Shown piece after piece: positions 47,814 to 55,932 of a DNA stretch of 64,000 nt. The DNA is from Bacteroides caccae (lineage in GTDB: Bacteria; Bacteroidota; Bacteroidia; Bacteroidales; Bacteroidaceae), in contig NZ_CP022412.2 in assembly GCF_002222615.2 (NCBI RefSeq), positions 3,100,001 through 3,164,000 on the forward strand, written 5' to 3'. A model generated the notes under the pieces. That model was not told where the DNA came from and ran no database searches. It saw only the letters and a list, made by a program, of their open reading frames with translations. A program made the position numbers and the translations under genes. Within the stretch, counting starts at the first letter, position 1. Every line of letters begins with the position of its first letter.

Positions 47814-48386
47814 TTACTTTGTAAAGTCATTTTCTTCAAGAAACTCTGTCAGATTCTTTTCAATAATCTCTATAATGCGTTTTTCCAGTTGCGGATGTGT
47901 GCCGATAAATCTTCTTCTGGGAATGATGATTTTACTTCCCACTTTTTTAAGAGCCATTGCTTTATAGAATTCGGCATCAGCATCAAGGCGGCGATTTCTT
48001 TTCGTTGCCCTGCGTTCCCCGTTCTTTCTGTATGTAATGTCTCCGGTTGCGGATATGTACTTCGCCCAGAAGTAGCGTTTCATTTTGGCTGTGACAATGA
48101 TTACTCCTCCGTCATTATGGATAGCTGCATAAGGAAGGGTTGAGGTGTAAGTTATCGTATCCCGTTGTATTTTTCCGGGAAAAACAGATTGCGACAAATG
48201 TATGCCTCCGGTTCCCGGACCATGAAGTAGTTTACGGCCACTTTGGTTATCATGCCTGCGTCGTTGCCACTTCTCGTTGAAGAACGCTTCACGCTGAAAG
48301 TTCTGTTGGAACTCATCATCACACTCCACTTTTATGTCTTTCAAGGTGTCCCTCATCAGTCGGGCAAGTAAATTTTCAACTTCCAT
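47814..48386 (-). CDS. Mu gpG-like virion morphogenesis protein
   Basis: 190 residues. GRKLLHGPGTGGIHLSQSVF and YAAIHNDGGVIIVTAKMKR with PRRRFIGTH at the end are the hallmarks of the phage virion morphogenesis/HK97 gp10-like family, which completes the head-tail neck. Order portal-MuF-gpG matches Mu genes 29-F-G. Confidence 0.82.
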   Translation of the reverse strand: MEVENLLARLMRDTLKDIKVECDDEFQQNFQREAFFNEKWQRRRHDNQSGRKLLHGPGTGGIHLSQSVFPGKIQRDTITYTSTLPYAAIHNDGGVIIVTAKMKRYFWAKYISATGDITYRKNGERRATKRNRRLDADAEFYKAMALKKVGSKIIIPRRRFIGTHPQLEKRIIEIIEKNLTEFLEENDFTK

Positions 48387-48389
48387 TTG

Positions 48390-48500
48390 TTTGCTATTTA
48401 AGTAAATAGTTGTATCTTTGTGACATCAGAATAGCTCAAGAAGAACAGCTCCGGATTTGTAGTTCCGGTTGAAATGGCTTCTCGGGCTATTCTTTCTTTA
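48390..48500 (+). ncRNA. candidate phage small RNA, antisense to the MuF end
   Basis: Perfect rightward promoter TTTG (48390-48393), 19 bp, TATCTTTG (48413-48420). The start should be near 48427. It is followed at once by a nested hairpin: GAATAGC (48429-48435) with GCTATTC (48486-48492), AGAAG with CTTCT, and CCGGA with TCCGG, then TTTCTTT. The RNA (about 73 nt) would be transcribed against the head operon and overlap the MuF stop codon. Confidence 0.6.
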
Positions 48501-49674
48501 TAGAACCGGCAATCTTCTCACTGTCTGCAATGCTGTGAAGTGTAAATTCTCCCCAAGCATATTCCCGCACAATAATCCAACTGGGTTCATCTTTCAGCAG
48601 CACTTGAAATATATGGGACTGTTCAAGTCCGGGTACTCCTTTATGATTGCCCACCGCCCCCAAATACTTGGCATTTTTCATCACCTTCTTAATATCCAGC
48701 AGCATCCGGTTCTTCTCCTTGAAATGTTTGTGCGGCTGGTTGGTCCATTCCTTGATGGTGTTTCCCGATATCCTGATTTCGTGGGGGAAGTCAGGATTGG
48801 AGACAACGGTTCCCTGAAGAGGCTTAGCGGCAATTCTGGCGGTTTTGACGTCTTCCTTCTTCATTTCCCGTATCATCTTACACGCCGAGCAAAGTTCATT
48901 GGTTGGAATGTCCGCAGCCAGCTTCATATTTCCCTTCGGACAAGTGCTGCACTTACTGATCGTATACGGGTTATAAGCCGGGAAACAAGCCATTCGCTTT
49001 CCTGAATTGAACCGCATCATTTCCTCATGTTTTCCGCCCGTTGCCTGGTTTCCGTCTTCCATTGCCCGGTGTTCATCGCTGGAACCGTATTTGCTTTTAC
49101 GCACTTGTACCACCGTGCACCGGCATTTCCAACCGTTGGGTGGGAAATACTCGTCCCAGAACTTCGATGAAGGGGGCAGCGTCACCCCGTCCAGTTTGCG
49201 GTGGCTCTCACGTACCCTGTCATCACCTGCCGTCCGGTATTGCAGGTCGTAGCGGTCGCCGTCCTCTTCGAACTGTTCCCATTTGGCAGCCATTTCAGAG
49301 GAAGTGACGGCAAAGTTGTATTCCGCCCGCAGGTAGTGGGCGTTGTATTTCTCGTTCACCGTTTGAACTTCTTTCAGGAACTGTTTGAAGGGTTTGCGAT
49401 TACCGTTCTCATCCACCAGCAGAGGAAAGGTTTCCTTCATCTCGTGAAAAGTCTTGAATCCTGAGAATACATAGTTTGATTCTTTCAGTCGTTGTATCAT
49501 AATGGCGGAAGGCCTGGCCTGCGTTATTCCTGTTTCTACGGCTTGATTGAGGGCGGAAGCCGTGACGTCTGTGAAAGCCATGGCTTCCGCCTTGCGCAAC
49601 AGTTCGGGAGTGATTCCTTTCTGCTTGTAGACGAACTTCATCAAATCACTGAAAGCGCATTCCGCGTTCATCAC
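48487..49674 (-). CDS. MuF-like minor head protein (frame continues upstream to portal)
   Basis: 395 residues from the first possible start, GTG/ATG at 49674/49671. The MuF signature PPNGWKCRCTVVQVRK lies in the second half (about residue 175), and cysteine pairs (CSTCPKG, CSACKM) follow. MuF proteins bind the portal and are ejected or act in DNA packaging. The same frame is open, without any start codon, for 36 more codons up to the portal stop, so a frameshift fusion is likely (see the signal at 49755-49788). Confidence 0.85.
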   Translation of the reverse strand: MMNAECAFSDLMKFVYKQKGITPELLRKAEAMAFTDVTASALNQAVETGITQARPSAIMIQRLKESNYVFSGFKTFHEMKETFPLLVDENGNRKPFKQFLKEVQTVNEKYNAHYLRAEYNFAVTSSEMAAKWEQFEEDGDRYDLQYRTAGDDRVRESHRKLDGVTLPPSSKFWDEYFPPNGWKCRCTVVQVRKSKYGSSDEHRAMEDGNQATGGKHEEMMRFNSGKRMACFPAYNPYTISKCSTCPKGNMKLAADIPTNELCSACKMIREMKKEDVKTARIAAKPLQGTVVSNPDFPHEIRISGNTIKEWTNQPHKHFKEKNRMLLDIKKVMKNAKYLGAVGNHKGVPGLEQSHIFQVLLKDEPSWIIVREYAWGEFTLHSIADSEKIAGSIKKE

Positions 49675-49754
49675 ATACTCCGGCTTCCCGTCATGAGCCG
49701 CCAGCGTGATGTCCGTTTTCTCCGGTCCGTAAACCAGACGCGCTCTTTCGTGCA

Positions 49755-49788
49755 GCCCCGCATATTCATCGGGGCCTAGTCGAAAAAA
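49755..49788 (-). promoter_or_regulatory. -1 ribosomal frameshift signal, portal to MuF
   Basis: Minus strand, in the portal frame: slippery T-TTT-TTC (49788-49782), then a 6-nt spacer GACTAG that contains the portal stop, then a perfect GC stem GCCCCG/CGGGGC (49775-49770 with 49760-49755) with a 9-nt loop. All three parts of a classic -1 signal are present at the expected spacing. Slippage would produce an 844-residue portal-MuF fusion. Confidence 0.7.
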
Positions 49789-51020
49789 GGTTTAGCCTGT
49801 GGCATTTGCCCGGGCACGGGTGAAGCCTTTTTTCCTTTGATGGGGATATTGTATTTCTCGATGAAATATTCGGGTTCTACTTCAAACCGGTCGGCAATCA
49901 TCGTTTCATAAGCCACCTGTTGTTCGGGGGTGTAATCAATGGATTCATCCCAGTCGAAGCGCAAGCCTTTTACGGGGAATCCATGCTTGAGCATGCGGGG
50001 CAGCAATTCGCCGTTTATCGTGTCGCGCAGAAAGTCCGCATCCCTGTCCACCACATTTTGGAATACCTGTAAGTGTGTCTGGCTCTGCGACAGGCTGCTC
50101 CCGCTGTCAATGGTCATTGTCTGATTGAGTACTCCCTTGCTGATTTCAGAGTTGGCGCGTTCCACCCGTTTGTCGTAAACGTTAAAGGCATCCCCGCGAC
50201 TGCTTTCCTTGATATCTATTTCCGTCCCTTCCGGAAACAGCCCCCAGGCGGCAGCTCCCATTTCGTTGAGCATATTTTCTATTTTGCTACGTTCCTTGGC
50301 ATCACGTGTGGTCGTTTTCCCTACCCGTATGGGCATGCCGAAGAGTTCGCCGAACTGATCCCAGAAAGCGAGCATGTTCTTTTTCGAAATGGTTTGCGGC
50401 ACAAGTTTGAGAAGCAATCCCAGGTCATCCCATTTTCCCGCTTCCACACACCAGTCCGCCATTGCCCCGGTGCGGTAGTCGATACCTTTTTGCCATTCAT
50501 CTGAAGCTTCTTTCAGGATTACACCGTGTTCCGGGACTACGTGGTGGCGGGGCACCAGTAATACCCGGTCATATTGGATTTTTCCGTTCCTTTCCACCAC
50601 GTCGCCCAGCTGTATGAGTGAATGGCCGTAGTACCGGCTGTCCAGGACATAATCCATAAAGTCTTTAAACCACACCGCTTCCATCAGCTGCGTGGCATCC
50701 GGTTCCTCGTTTCCTTTGATGTCTACAAGCTTGAACGACTTCTTCATGACCATTCCTTTCCGCTGTCCGATACATCCGCCCAGGTGAAGGTCTATCATGG
50801 CGTCCGTGTAAATGGTGAGTAACGGTCCCCGGTGTGGGTTTTCTATGTTTATAGCCTGCTGCCATGCAGTGCGCCAGCTTTTGATATCCTTCTTTGTGAG
50901 TGCCTGGCTTTGCAGTGCCAGTTCTACCACCATACTTTTCAGTTTTGTACGATCCGACGGTTTGGACAGGTTGATATTGCCCAATGTCATTTCTCTGTTT
51001 GTTCGTCTTTTACCAGTCAT
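49776..51020 (-). CDS. portal protein (Mu gp29, DUF935-like)
   Basis: 414 residues. MTLGNINLSKPSDRTKL at the start, WFKDFMDYVLDSRYYGHSLI, the LVPRHHV strand and MNEMGAAAWGLFPEGTEID fit the Mu gp29 portal family (DUF935). The dodecameric portal forms the DNA channel. ATG 51020 (MTGKRRTNREM) is chosen; a start 24 bp earlier is possible. The last codons carry the slippery sequence described separately. It overlaps the gp36-like gene by 11 bp. Confidence 0.88.
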   Translation of the reverse strand: MTGKRRTNREMTLGNINLSKPSDRTKLKSMVVELALQSQALTKKDIKSWRTAWQQAINIENPHRGPLLTIYTDAMIDLHLGGCIGQRKGMVMKKSFKLVDIKGNEEPDATQLMEAVWFKDFMDYVLDSRYYGHSLIQLGDVVERNGKIQYDRVLLVPRHHVVPEHGVILKEASDEWQKGIDYRTGAMADWCVEAGKWDDLGLLLKLVPQTISKKNMLAFWDQFGELFGMPIRVGKTTTRDAKERSKIENMLNEMGAAAWGLFPEGTEIDIKESSRGDAFNVYDKRVERANSEISKGVLNQTMTIDSGSSLSQSQTHLQVFQNVVDRDADFLRDTINGELLPRMLKHGFPVKGLRFDWDESIDYTPEQQVAYETMIADRFEVEPEYFIEKYNIPIKGKKASPVPGQMPQAKPFFD

Positions 51021-51453
51021 AGCTATTCTTTTGTCCGGCTCCATACCGGATAGGGTTATGATAATCTTCTTCTCCTGCCGGACCTGTCAATGTGGGCAGG
51101 TCAGGCATCGTTTTTCCGGATTGCACTTTTTCCAGCCATTCGGTCGCCTGCTTATACCGTTTCTCCCGTATTTCCAGTCCCGCACGTCCCGGAAGCCAGC
51201 ATACCATGTGATAGAGGGCGATATCGCAGTAATAAAGCACGATCTGCATGTTCCGTCCGATATCCTTTGCAGCAAAAATTCTCGCCACGTCATACCGCTC
51301 GCGCAAGTAACCGCTTATCTCTTCCCGTGCCGCCAATTCCGCCCGGTTGCGGTTCTCCGCCTTGCTTTGCTGAATAATCTTCAGTGCTTCGGAGCCGACT
51401 ACGATATAATCGTCTTCGGTCACAAATCCTGTTGTCCCGTCCATATCCGTCAT
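51010..51453 (-). CDS. Mu gp36-like protein (DUF1320)
   Basis: 147 residues. FVTEDDYIVVGSEALKIIQQ, EEISGYLRERYDV and IVLYYCDIALYHM match DUF1320, the Mu gp36 family of head-tail connector proteins. In Mu it lies after the capsid gene; here it is in front of the portal. Overlaps both neighbours. Confidence 0.8.
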   Translation of the reverse strand: MTDMDGTTGFVTEDDYIVVGSEALKIIQQSKAENRNRAELAAREEISGYLRERYDVARIFAAKDIGRNMQIVLYYCDIALYHMVCWLPGRAGLEIREKRYKQATEWLEKVQSGKTMPDLPTLTGPAGEEDYHNPIRYGAGQKNSYDW

Positions 51454-51686
51454 CGTGTGATAAATAACGCGTTCCGTTCCAAATCCTGTATGCGTGTTCC
51501 CTTGCGGAAATACCGTTTTCGTATCAATGTTCCCAGCCGTTGTTTGCTGATGACCAGCGGGCGTTCCTTGTGCATGAGCACCAGATGTTTCCTTCCACTA
51601 CCTTCCGCCAACTCCACAGCCTGGCGGATAGCCATTTTAACCCTGTAGTTCAGGATTGTTCTCTTGATTCTTTCAATCAGTTTCAT
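51450..51686 (-). CDS. small basic phage protein (78 aa)
   Basis: 78 residues, strongly basic (RIKRTILNYRVKMAIRQAVE, RPLVISKQRLGTLIRKRYF). No family recognised. Its position between terminase and gp36-like gene, with 1-4 bp junctions, makes it part of the head operon. Confidence 0.6.
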   Translation of the reverse strand: MKLIERIKRTILNYRVKMAIRQAVELAEGSGRKHLVLMHKERPLVISKQRLGTLIRKRYFRKGTRIQDLERNALFITR

Positions 51687-51687
51687 G

Positions 51688-53220
51688 TTACCAGCTATTT
51701 TTAGCGTTCGTACGCCGTCCGAACGACGGGACGAACTGTTCTTGTCTTACTTGTTTTTGAAGCTTGTAGACAGCTCCCTCGTCTGCATCCGGTCCGTCAT
51801 CGTGCGCCCTTGTACCTTTTTCGAAAGCAAGGGTCTGCTCTATGCCTGCTTTCATGTCCGGGTCATCCCGCTGCGTTTCGCTGTAGAATACGAATCCCCG
51901 TTCCCAAAGGGGCGATATCGCTTCGATACGTGCAAACTTGTCGGGCTTCTTCCTTGTGTCCGGAGCGATGGGCAACTGATATCCCCTGATGTTTCCTTCC
52001 GCCGTAAATTCATCGAGTATCATGTCCTGCATGAAGTTAGCTTCCATGTAATAGTAGCAGACAACGTTTTCCGGCAGGGATTCATGAAAGTCGTAGAGCC
52101 AGCGTACCATTTCGCTGACGCTGCACTGGCGGACAAAGGCACGCAGGTGATGCAGTTCGGTATGCGAGTAGTTTTTCAACCCTTTGCGGGGACGCGCCCA
52201 TACTTTGCACGCCTTGTAGTCGTTCTTGCCCGTCCCTTTCCAAGAAGGGTCGATATAGAGTACGATGCTGTCATAATCCTGAAGGCGGCACGGCTTTTTC
52301 CAGCGTATCCAGTCTGCGCGAAATACAGCACCTTCGGTGATAGGGTTATTCATCATTTCTTTCTGAAAGGCACGGTATCCCATGAAAGCGGCCTGAGTTT
52401 CCACTTCTTCGCGTGTCCACTTTTCACGCCACACCGGCTCGCCGTTCCTGTCAATGGCATCGATACGGCTCAGATGTACAGTCGGTGTCTTGGCTATATG
52501 GGCAAGTACGCTGTTCTTGCTGATCAGGTTGCCCACCATGATGAAACGTCCCCGGCCGCCGTCAAGAGCTCCGAAGAGGGCTTCTTTCACCCAGTCGGTC
52601 AGAATCCGGACACGGCTCTCGTTCTGGCACAGTTCGTCGTCGTCGAGGTCGTCGATGACAATGTAGTCCGGACGACGCTCACGGTAGCGGAGTCCGCGGG
52701 GCGACTGTCCGCGTCCACGGGCAAAGAAAGCCGTGCCGTCACGGGTAACGAACTGTCCGGTTTCCCACGATCCTGCATTATACTGTTCGCCAAAGTCCCT
52801 TTGCAGATACTTGTTGTATTGCAGTTCGGCCTGCAGGTCTCCCAGCAGGGTGTCTGCGCTTTCCTCGCTTTTACCCACCACTACCATCACGTGGATGGAA
52901 GGTGTTTCCTGAAACTTCAGCCATAGCGGTATCATGATATCGAAATGGGTGGACTTGGCATGACCGCGCGGCCACATGAATACACCTTTCATGTTGGGAT
53001 GCTCCTTGACATAGCGGGCGGCATCATTCTGGAATTTTCCGTTATCACATTTACAATAATGCGGAAAATAGCGACGGCAGAAGTAGGCATAATCCTTTTG
53101 CGCCCGGCGTATGTTATTTCCTTGTTCCTCGTATGATTCCTGCCTTTGTTCGGAGGTGATGGTTTCCACATGTTTGCAGTGTTCCTGCCATCGTTGCTGT
53201 GCTTCGGTGAGTTTGCTCAT
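51688..53220 (-). CDS. terminase large subunit (Mu gp28-like)
   Basis: 510 residues. The Walker A variant WPRGHAKST (about residues 97-105), Walker B DYIVIDDLDDDE (about 200-211) and a C-terminal RNase-H nuclease region starting at DSIVLYIDPSWKGTGKND define the packaging ATPase/nuclease. It powers headful packaging in the Mu group. Overlaps the small subunit by 4 bp. Confidence 0.92.
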   Translation of the reverse strand: MSKLTEAQQRWQEHCKHVETITSEQRQESYEEQGNNIRRAQKDYAYFCRRYFPHYCKCDNGKFQNDAARYVKEHPNMKGVFMWPRGHAKSTHFDIMIPLWLKFQETPSIHVMVVVGKSEESADTLLGDLQAELQYNKYLQRDFGEQYNAGSWETGQFVTRDGTAFFARGRGQSPRGLRYRERRPDYIVIDDLDDDELCQNESRVRILTDWVKEALFGALDGGRGRFIMVGNLISKNSVLAHIAKTPTVHLSRIDAIDRNGEPVWREKWTREEVETQAAFMGYRAFQKEMMNNPITEGAVFRADWIRWKKPCRLQDYDSIVLYIDPSWKGTGKNDYKACKVWARPRKGLKNYSHTELHHLRAFVRQCSVSEMVRWLYDFHESLPENVVCYYYMEANFMQDMILDEFTAEGNIRGYQLPIAPDTRKKPDKFARIEAISPLWERGFVFYSETQRDDPDMKAGIEQTLAFEKGTRAHDDGPDADEGAVYKLQKQVRQEQFVPSFGRRTNAKNSW

Positions 53221-53690
53221 GATTCCTGCGTGTTAAGTTGGCTTTGTATATAAAGGTTCTGATACTTGTTGACCATCTTCACCAGTTCGGCCGTCACTTC
53301 CTTGTTCAGATCCATTTGTAATTCCAGCCACCGGCCGAACCGGATAAACACGTCGTAGGTTTCCACCACTCCGGTCTTCTTGTCCAGTTTCTCTATTGCC
53401 GCCGCCAGTTTTGCCAGTTTGTCCCCCAGTCCGGCTATCTCTTCCGGGTTTTCGGACTTGTTCGCCTTCTCCAGCAGGATGTCGATATTGAGCAGCATTT
53501 TGTTGATGAGTTCCGGGCGGGTGATTGTTTTTGCCGCCCGCTGCTCTTTCCATAGTGCTTCTTTCGCCCATTTGTTGACGGTAATCCGGCTTACGCCCAC
53601 ATTGTCGGCGATTACTTGCTGCGTTTCCCCGTTCATGTAGAGAATGCGCGCCAGTTCCTTCTTGTTATCCAGTTCCTTTTTTGCTGCCAT
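53217..53690 (-). CDS. terminase small subunit (Mu gp27-like)
   Basis: 157 residues. The N-terminal HTH (GETQQVIADNVGVSRITVNK, about 20-40) is followed by a long helical region (LDKKTGVVETYDVFIRFGRW). DNA recognition for packaging is inferred. First gene of the leftward head operon, divergent from the protease gene. Confidence 0.82.
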   Translation of the reverse strand: MAAKKELDNKKELARILYMNGETQQVIADNVGVSRITVNKWAKEALWKEQRAAKTITRPELINKMLLNIDILLEKANKSENPEEIAGLGDKLAKLAAAIEKLDKKTGVVETYDVFIRFGRWLELQMDLNKEVTAELVKMVNKYQNLYIQSQLNTQES

Positions 53691-53746
53691 AAGCTTTACT
53701 TTTTGAGCAAAATTGTAAACTTTCGCAGGGTTATGGAAAGAATAAC

Positions 53747-53799
53747 GGAACGGTTACAGAGTATTACGGAGCGGTTACGTATATGTCTGGAATGGTTAC
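53747..53799. repeat. three 11-bp direct repeats at exact 21-bp spacing
   Basis: GGAACGGTTAC (53747-53757), GGAGCGGTTAC (53768-53778) and GGAATGGTTAC (53789-53799). Starts are 21 bp apart, two helical turns, so bound proteins would lie on one DNA face. The array ends 7 bp before the -33 box of the rightward late promoter and lies 57 bp from the leftward terminase start. Confidence 0.8.
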
Positions 53800-53806
53800 A
53801 CGCTTT

Positions 53807-53838
53807 TTTGCGGACTTCTGCTTTTACCTATATGTTTG
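53807..53838 (+). promoter_or_regulatory. rightward late promoter
   Basis: TTTG (53807-53810), 20 bp, TATGTTTG (53831-53838): exact match to the Bacteroides consensus, about 20 bp before the protease ATG. Confidence 0.8.
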
Positions 53839-53857
53839 CGTCAAAACAAGGCGAGAA

Positions 53858-54835
53858 ATGGCAAAAAGAATAAGAATCAGCAATGAAAAGGTGAATTGCT
53901 ACGGAACGTGGGTAAAAACCGACGGCGTAAGCCTGGAGCAGTTTCAGAAAAACCCGGTGTTGCTCTGGATGCACTGGCGCGGCTATATCATCGGATGCAT
54001 CAAGGATGTCAAGGTGGAAGGCGAAGACATCACCGGTGAACCTTACTTCGACGAGGTGAGGGACGAATCCAAAATGGCGAAGCTGCAATACGAGAAAGGT
54101 ACGTTGAAGATGTGCAGCGCAAACTTTGAAGTGCTTGAACTGAGTGACGACCCCTCGATGCTGAAACCGGGACAGACCCGCCCGACGGTGACGAAATGCA
54201 GGCTGAGTGAAGTGAGCATGGTGGATATCGGCGGCAATGATGACGCGCACGTGCTTCTCAGCTACCAGGGCAAGGAGCTGAAACTGGCGGCAGGTGAAGA
54301 ATGTCCAGAACTTCCTTTATTGAAAACTGACAGCGGTGACGAAAAACCGCTCAATAATAATCAAAAAACAGAAAACGAAATGGATTTTAAAGCGATTGCC
54401 CTGAAACTAGGGTTGCCTGAAACGGCTACGGAGACGGAAATCCTGTCTTCCATCGGAATTCTTTTGGGATACAAGGAAGCGAATGAGACACTCCGGCAGG
54501 AGAAAGAACAACTACAACTGGCAGGAATCACCACGATGGTGAATAATGCTTGTACGGCCGGAAAATTTACGGCTGACAAGAAGGACCATTTTATCGAACT
54601 GGGTAAAAAAGTGGGTGCCGAAAGCTTAAAGCTGACACTGGATTCCATGGCGGCGGTTGTAAAACCGACAGATGTCATACGTGGGGGAACCAGTATGCAG
54701 CTTGCCGGGGCGCAAGGGTGGAAGACGCTGGGAGATGTGCCGGCAGACAAACTCATGGAACTGAGAGACACGGACAAGGATACGTATATGAAGCTTTATA
54801 AAGCAGAATATGGCGTGGAATGCCCGAATTATTAA
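53858..54835 (+). CDS. prohead protease with C-terminal scaffold (Mu gpI/Z-like)
   Basis: 325 residues. The N-terminal half looks like a prohead protease (QKNPVLLWMHWRGYIIGCIK, CSANFEVLELS, CRLSEVSMVDIGGN). The C-terminal half is a helical scaffold (LPETATETEILSSIGILLGY, LRQEKEQLQLAGITTMVNNA). An internal in-frame ATG at 54380 (MDFKAIALKLGLPET), after an A-rich stretch, could make the scaffold alone, as Mu makes gpZ from within gene I. ATG 53858 lies just after the late promoter; an earlier ATG at 53783 is upstream of that promoter. Confidence 0.82.
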   Translation: MAKRIRISNEKVNCYGTWVKTDGVSLEQFQKNPVLLWMHWRGYIIGCIKDVKVEGEDITGEPYFDEVRDESKMAKLQYEKGTLKMCSANFEVLELSDDPSMLKPGQTRPTVTKCRLSEVSMVDIGGNDDAHVLLSYQGKELKLAAGEECPELPLLKTDSGDEKPLNNNQKTENEMDFKAIALKLGLPETATETEILSSIGILLGYKEANETLRQEKEQLQLAGITTMVNNACTAGKFTADKKDHFIELGKKVGAESLKLTLDSMAAVVKPTDVIRGGTSMQLAGAQGWKTLGDVPADKLMELRDTDKDTYMKLYKAEYGVECPNY

Positions 54836-54858
54836 CGAAATTATTTTAAGGTAAAAAG

Positions 54859-55932
54859 ATGAAACGCAATTTAAGATTAAAGGCGGTGAGCGGATTGCTC
54901 TTCAATGCCGTAATGGGATTTGTACTGGCCTTTGTGCTGGGAGTGCTTCCTGCTGTGGGAGCTGTGGCCGCTGTGGGCGGAACAATGATGTTGGGCGGGT
55001 TCATGCCCAAAGGTGTGGCGATGGACGGAGTACTGACGGAAGTATGGACAGGCGAACTTATCAAAGCGCTCCGTTCGGGTGACAAGGCAACTTTTCTGGA
55101 CGGTCTTCCCGACTATAGCCAGTATGCGGAAAATGATGTGATTCACATGGTGGACGTGGGTGGCGACCCGGATGTACTGGTCAATAATACAACTTATCCG
55201 ATAGCGATCCAGCAACTCACGGATACGGATGCGGTCTTCTCGCTGGATAAGTTCCAGACGAAACCGACTTCGATTACGGATGATGAGCTGTACGCCCTGA
55301 GTTATGACAAAATGGCTTCTGTCAAGGAACGCCATTCGCAGGCACTATTGGTGAAGAAATACGCAAAGGCGATTCATGCACTTGCCCCGGACAGCAACGC
55401 GGCAAAAACGCCTGTACTGAAGACTACCGGAGACGTGGAAGGAGGTGCGGCAACCGGACGCAGGATGATGCAACGGTCGGACATTATAGCGTTGAAGAAG
55501 AAGTTTGACGTGATGCAGGTTCCGACAGAAGACCGCCGCCTGGTGCTTTGTCCCGATCATGTGAACGATTTGCTTATGCAGGACCAGAAGTTTGCGGAAC
55601 AGTACTATAACTATACGACGGGAAAGATTGCCAATCTGTACGGCTTCCAAGTGTATGAGTTCGTGAACAATCCGGTCTATAAGGCCGCAGGCACGAAAGT
55701 CGCTTTCGGCACGGCAGCCGGCGCGAATGAGTTCCAGGCATCCGTTGCTTTCTACGGGAAGATGACATTCAAGGCAACCGGTTCTACCAAGATGTATTAC
55801 AGTGAGGCTAAAACAGACCCGGAAAACCAGAGAAGTCTGATCAACTTCCGGCATTACTTCATCGTATTGCCGAAGAAAAAGGAAGCGATTGCGGCGATTA
55901 TGTCTGATTATAAGGCATCCGATAATTCATGA
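54859..55932 (+). CDS. major capsid protein (HK97-like, Mu gpT position)
   Basis: 357 residues. The C-terminal half resembles HK97-fold capsids (LVLCPDHVNDLLMQDQKFAE, GFQVYEFVNNPVYK, FYGKMTFKATGSTKMYY). Its position after the protease/scaffold gene supports the call. The N-terminus is odd: about residues 10-50 are strongly hydrophobic (AVMGFVLAFVLGVLPAVGAV), like a transmembrane helix, then VLTEVWTGELIKALRS. This segment may be a prohead-stage peptide removed by the protease. Confidence 0.82.
   Translation: MKRNLRLKAVSGLLFNAVMGFVLAFVLGVLPAVGAVAAVGGTMMLGGFMPKGVAMDGVLTEVWTGELIKALRSGDKATFLDGLPDYSQYAENDVIHMVDVGGDPDVLVNNTTYPIAIQQLTDTDAVFSLDKFQTKPTSITDDELYALSYDKMASVKERHSQALLVKKYAKAIHALAPDSNAAKTPVLKTTGDVEGGAATGRRMMQRSDIIALKKKFDVMQVPTEDRRLVLCPDHVNDLLMQDQKFAEQYYNYTTGKIANLYGFQVYEFVNNPVYKAAGTKVAFGTAAGANEFQASVAFYGKMTFKATGSTKMYYSEAKTDPENQRSLINFRHYFIVLPKKKEAIAAIMSDYKASDNS

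Noticed and set aside
51664..52926. Long plus-strand frame of 420 codons opposite the terminase gene
   Set aside because: A shadow of the terminase coding sequence; the minus strand has Walker motifs and operon context.
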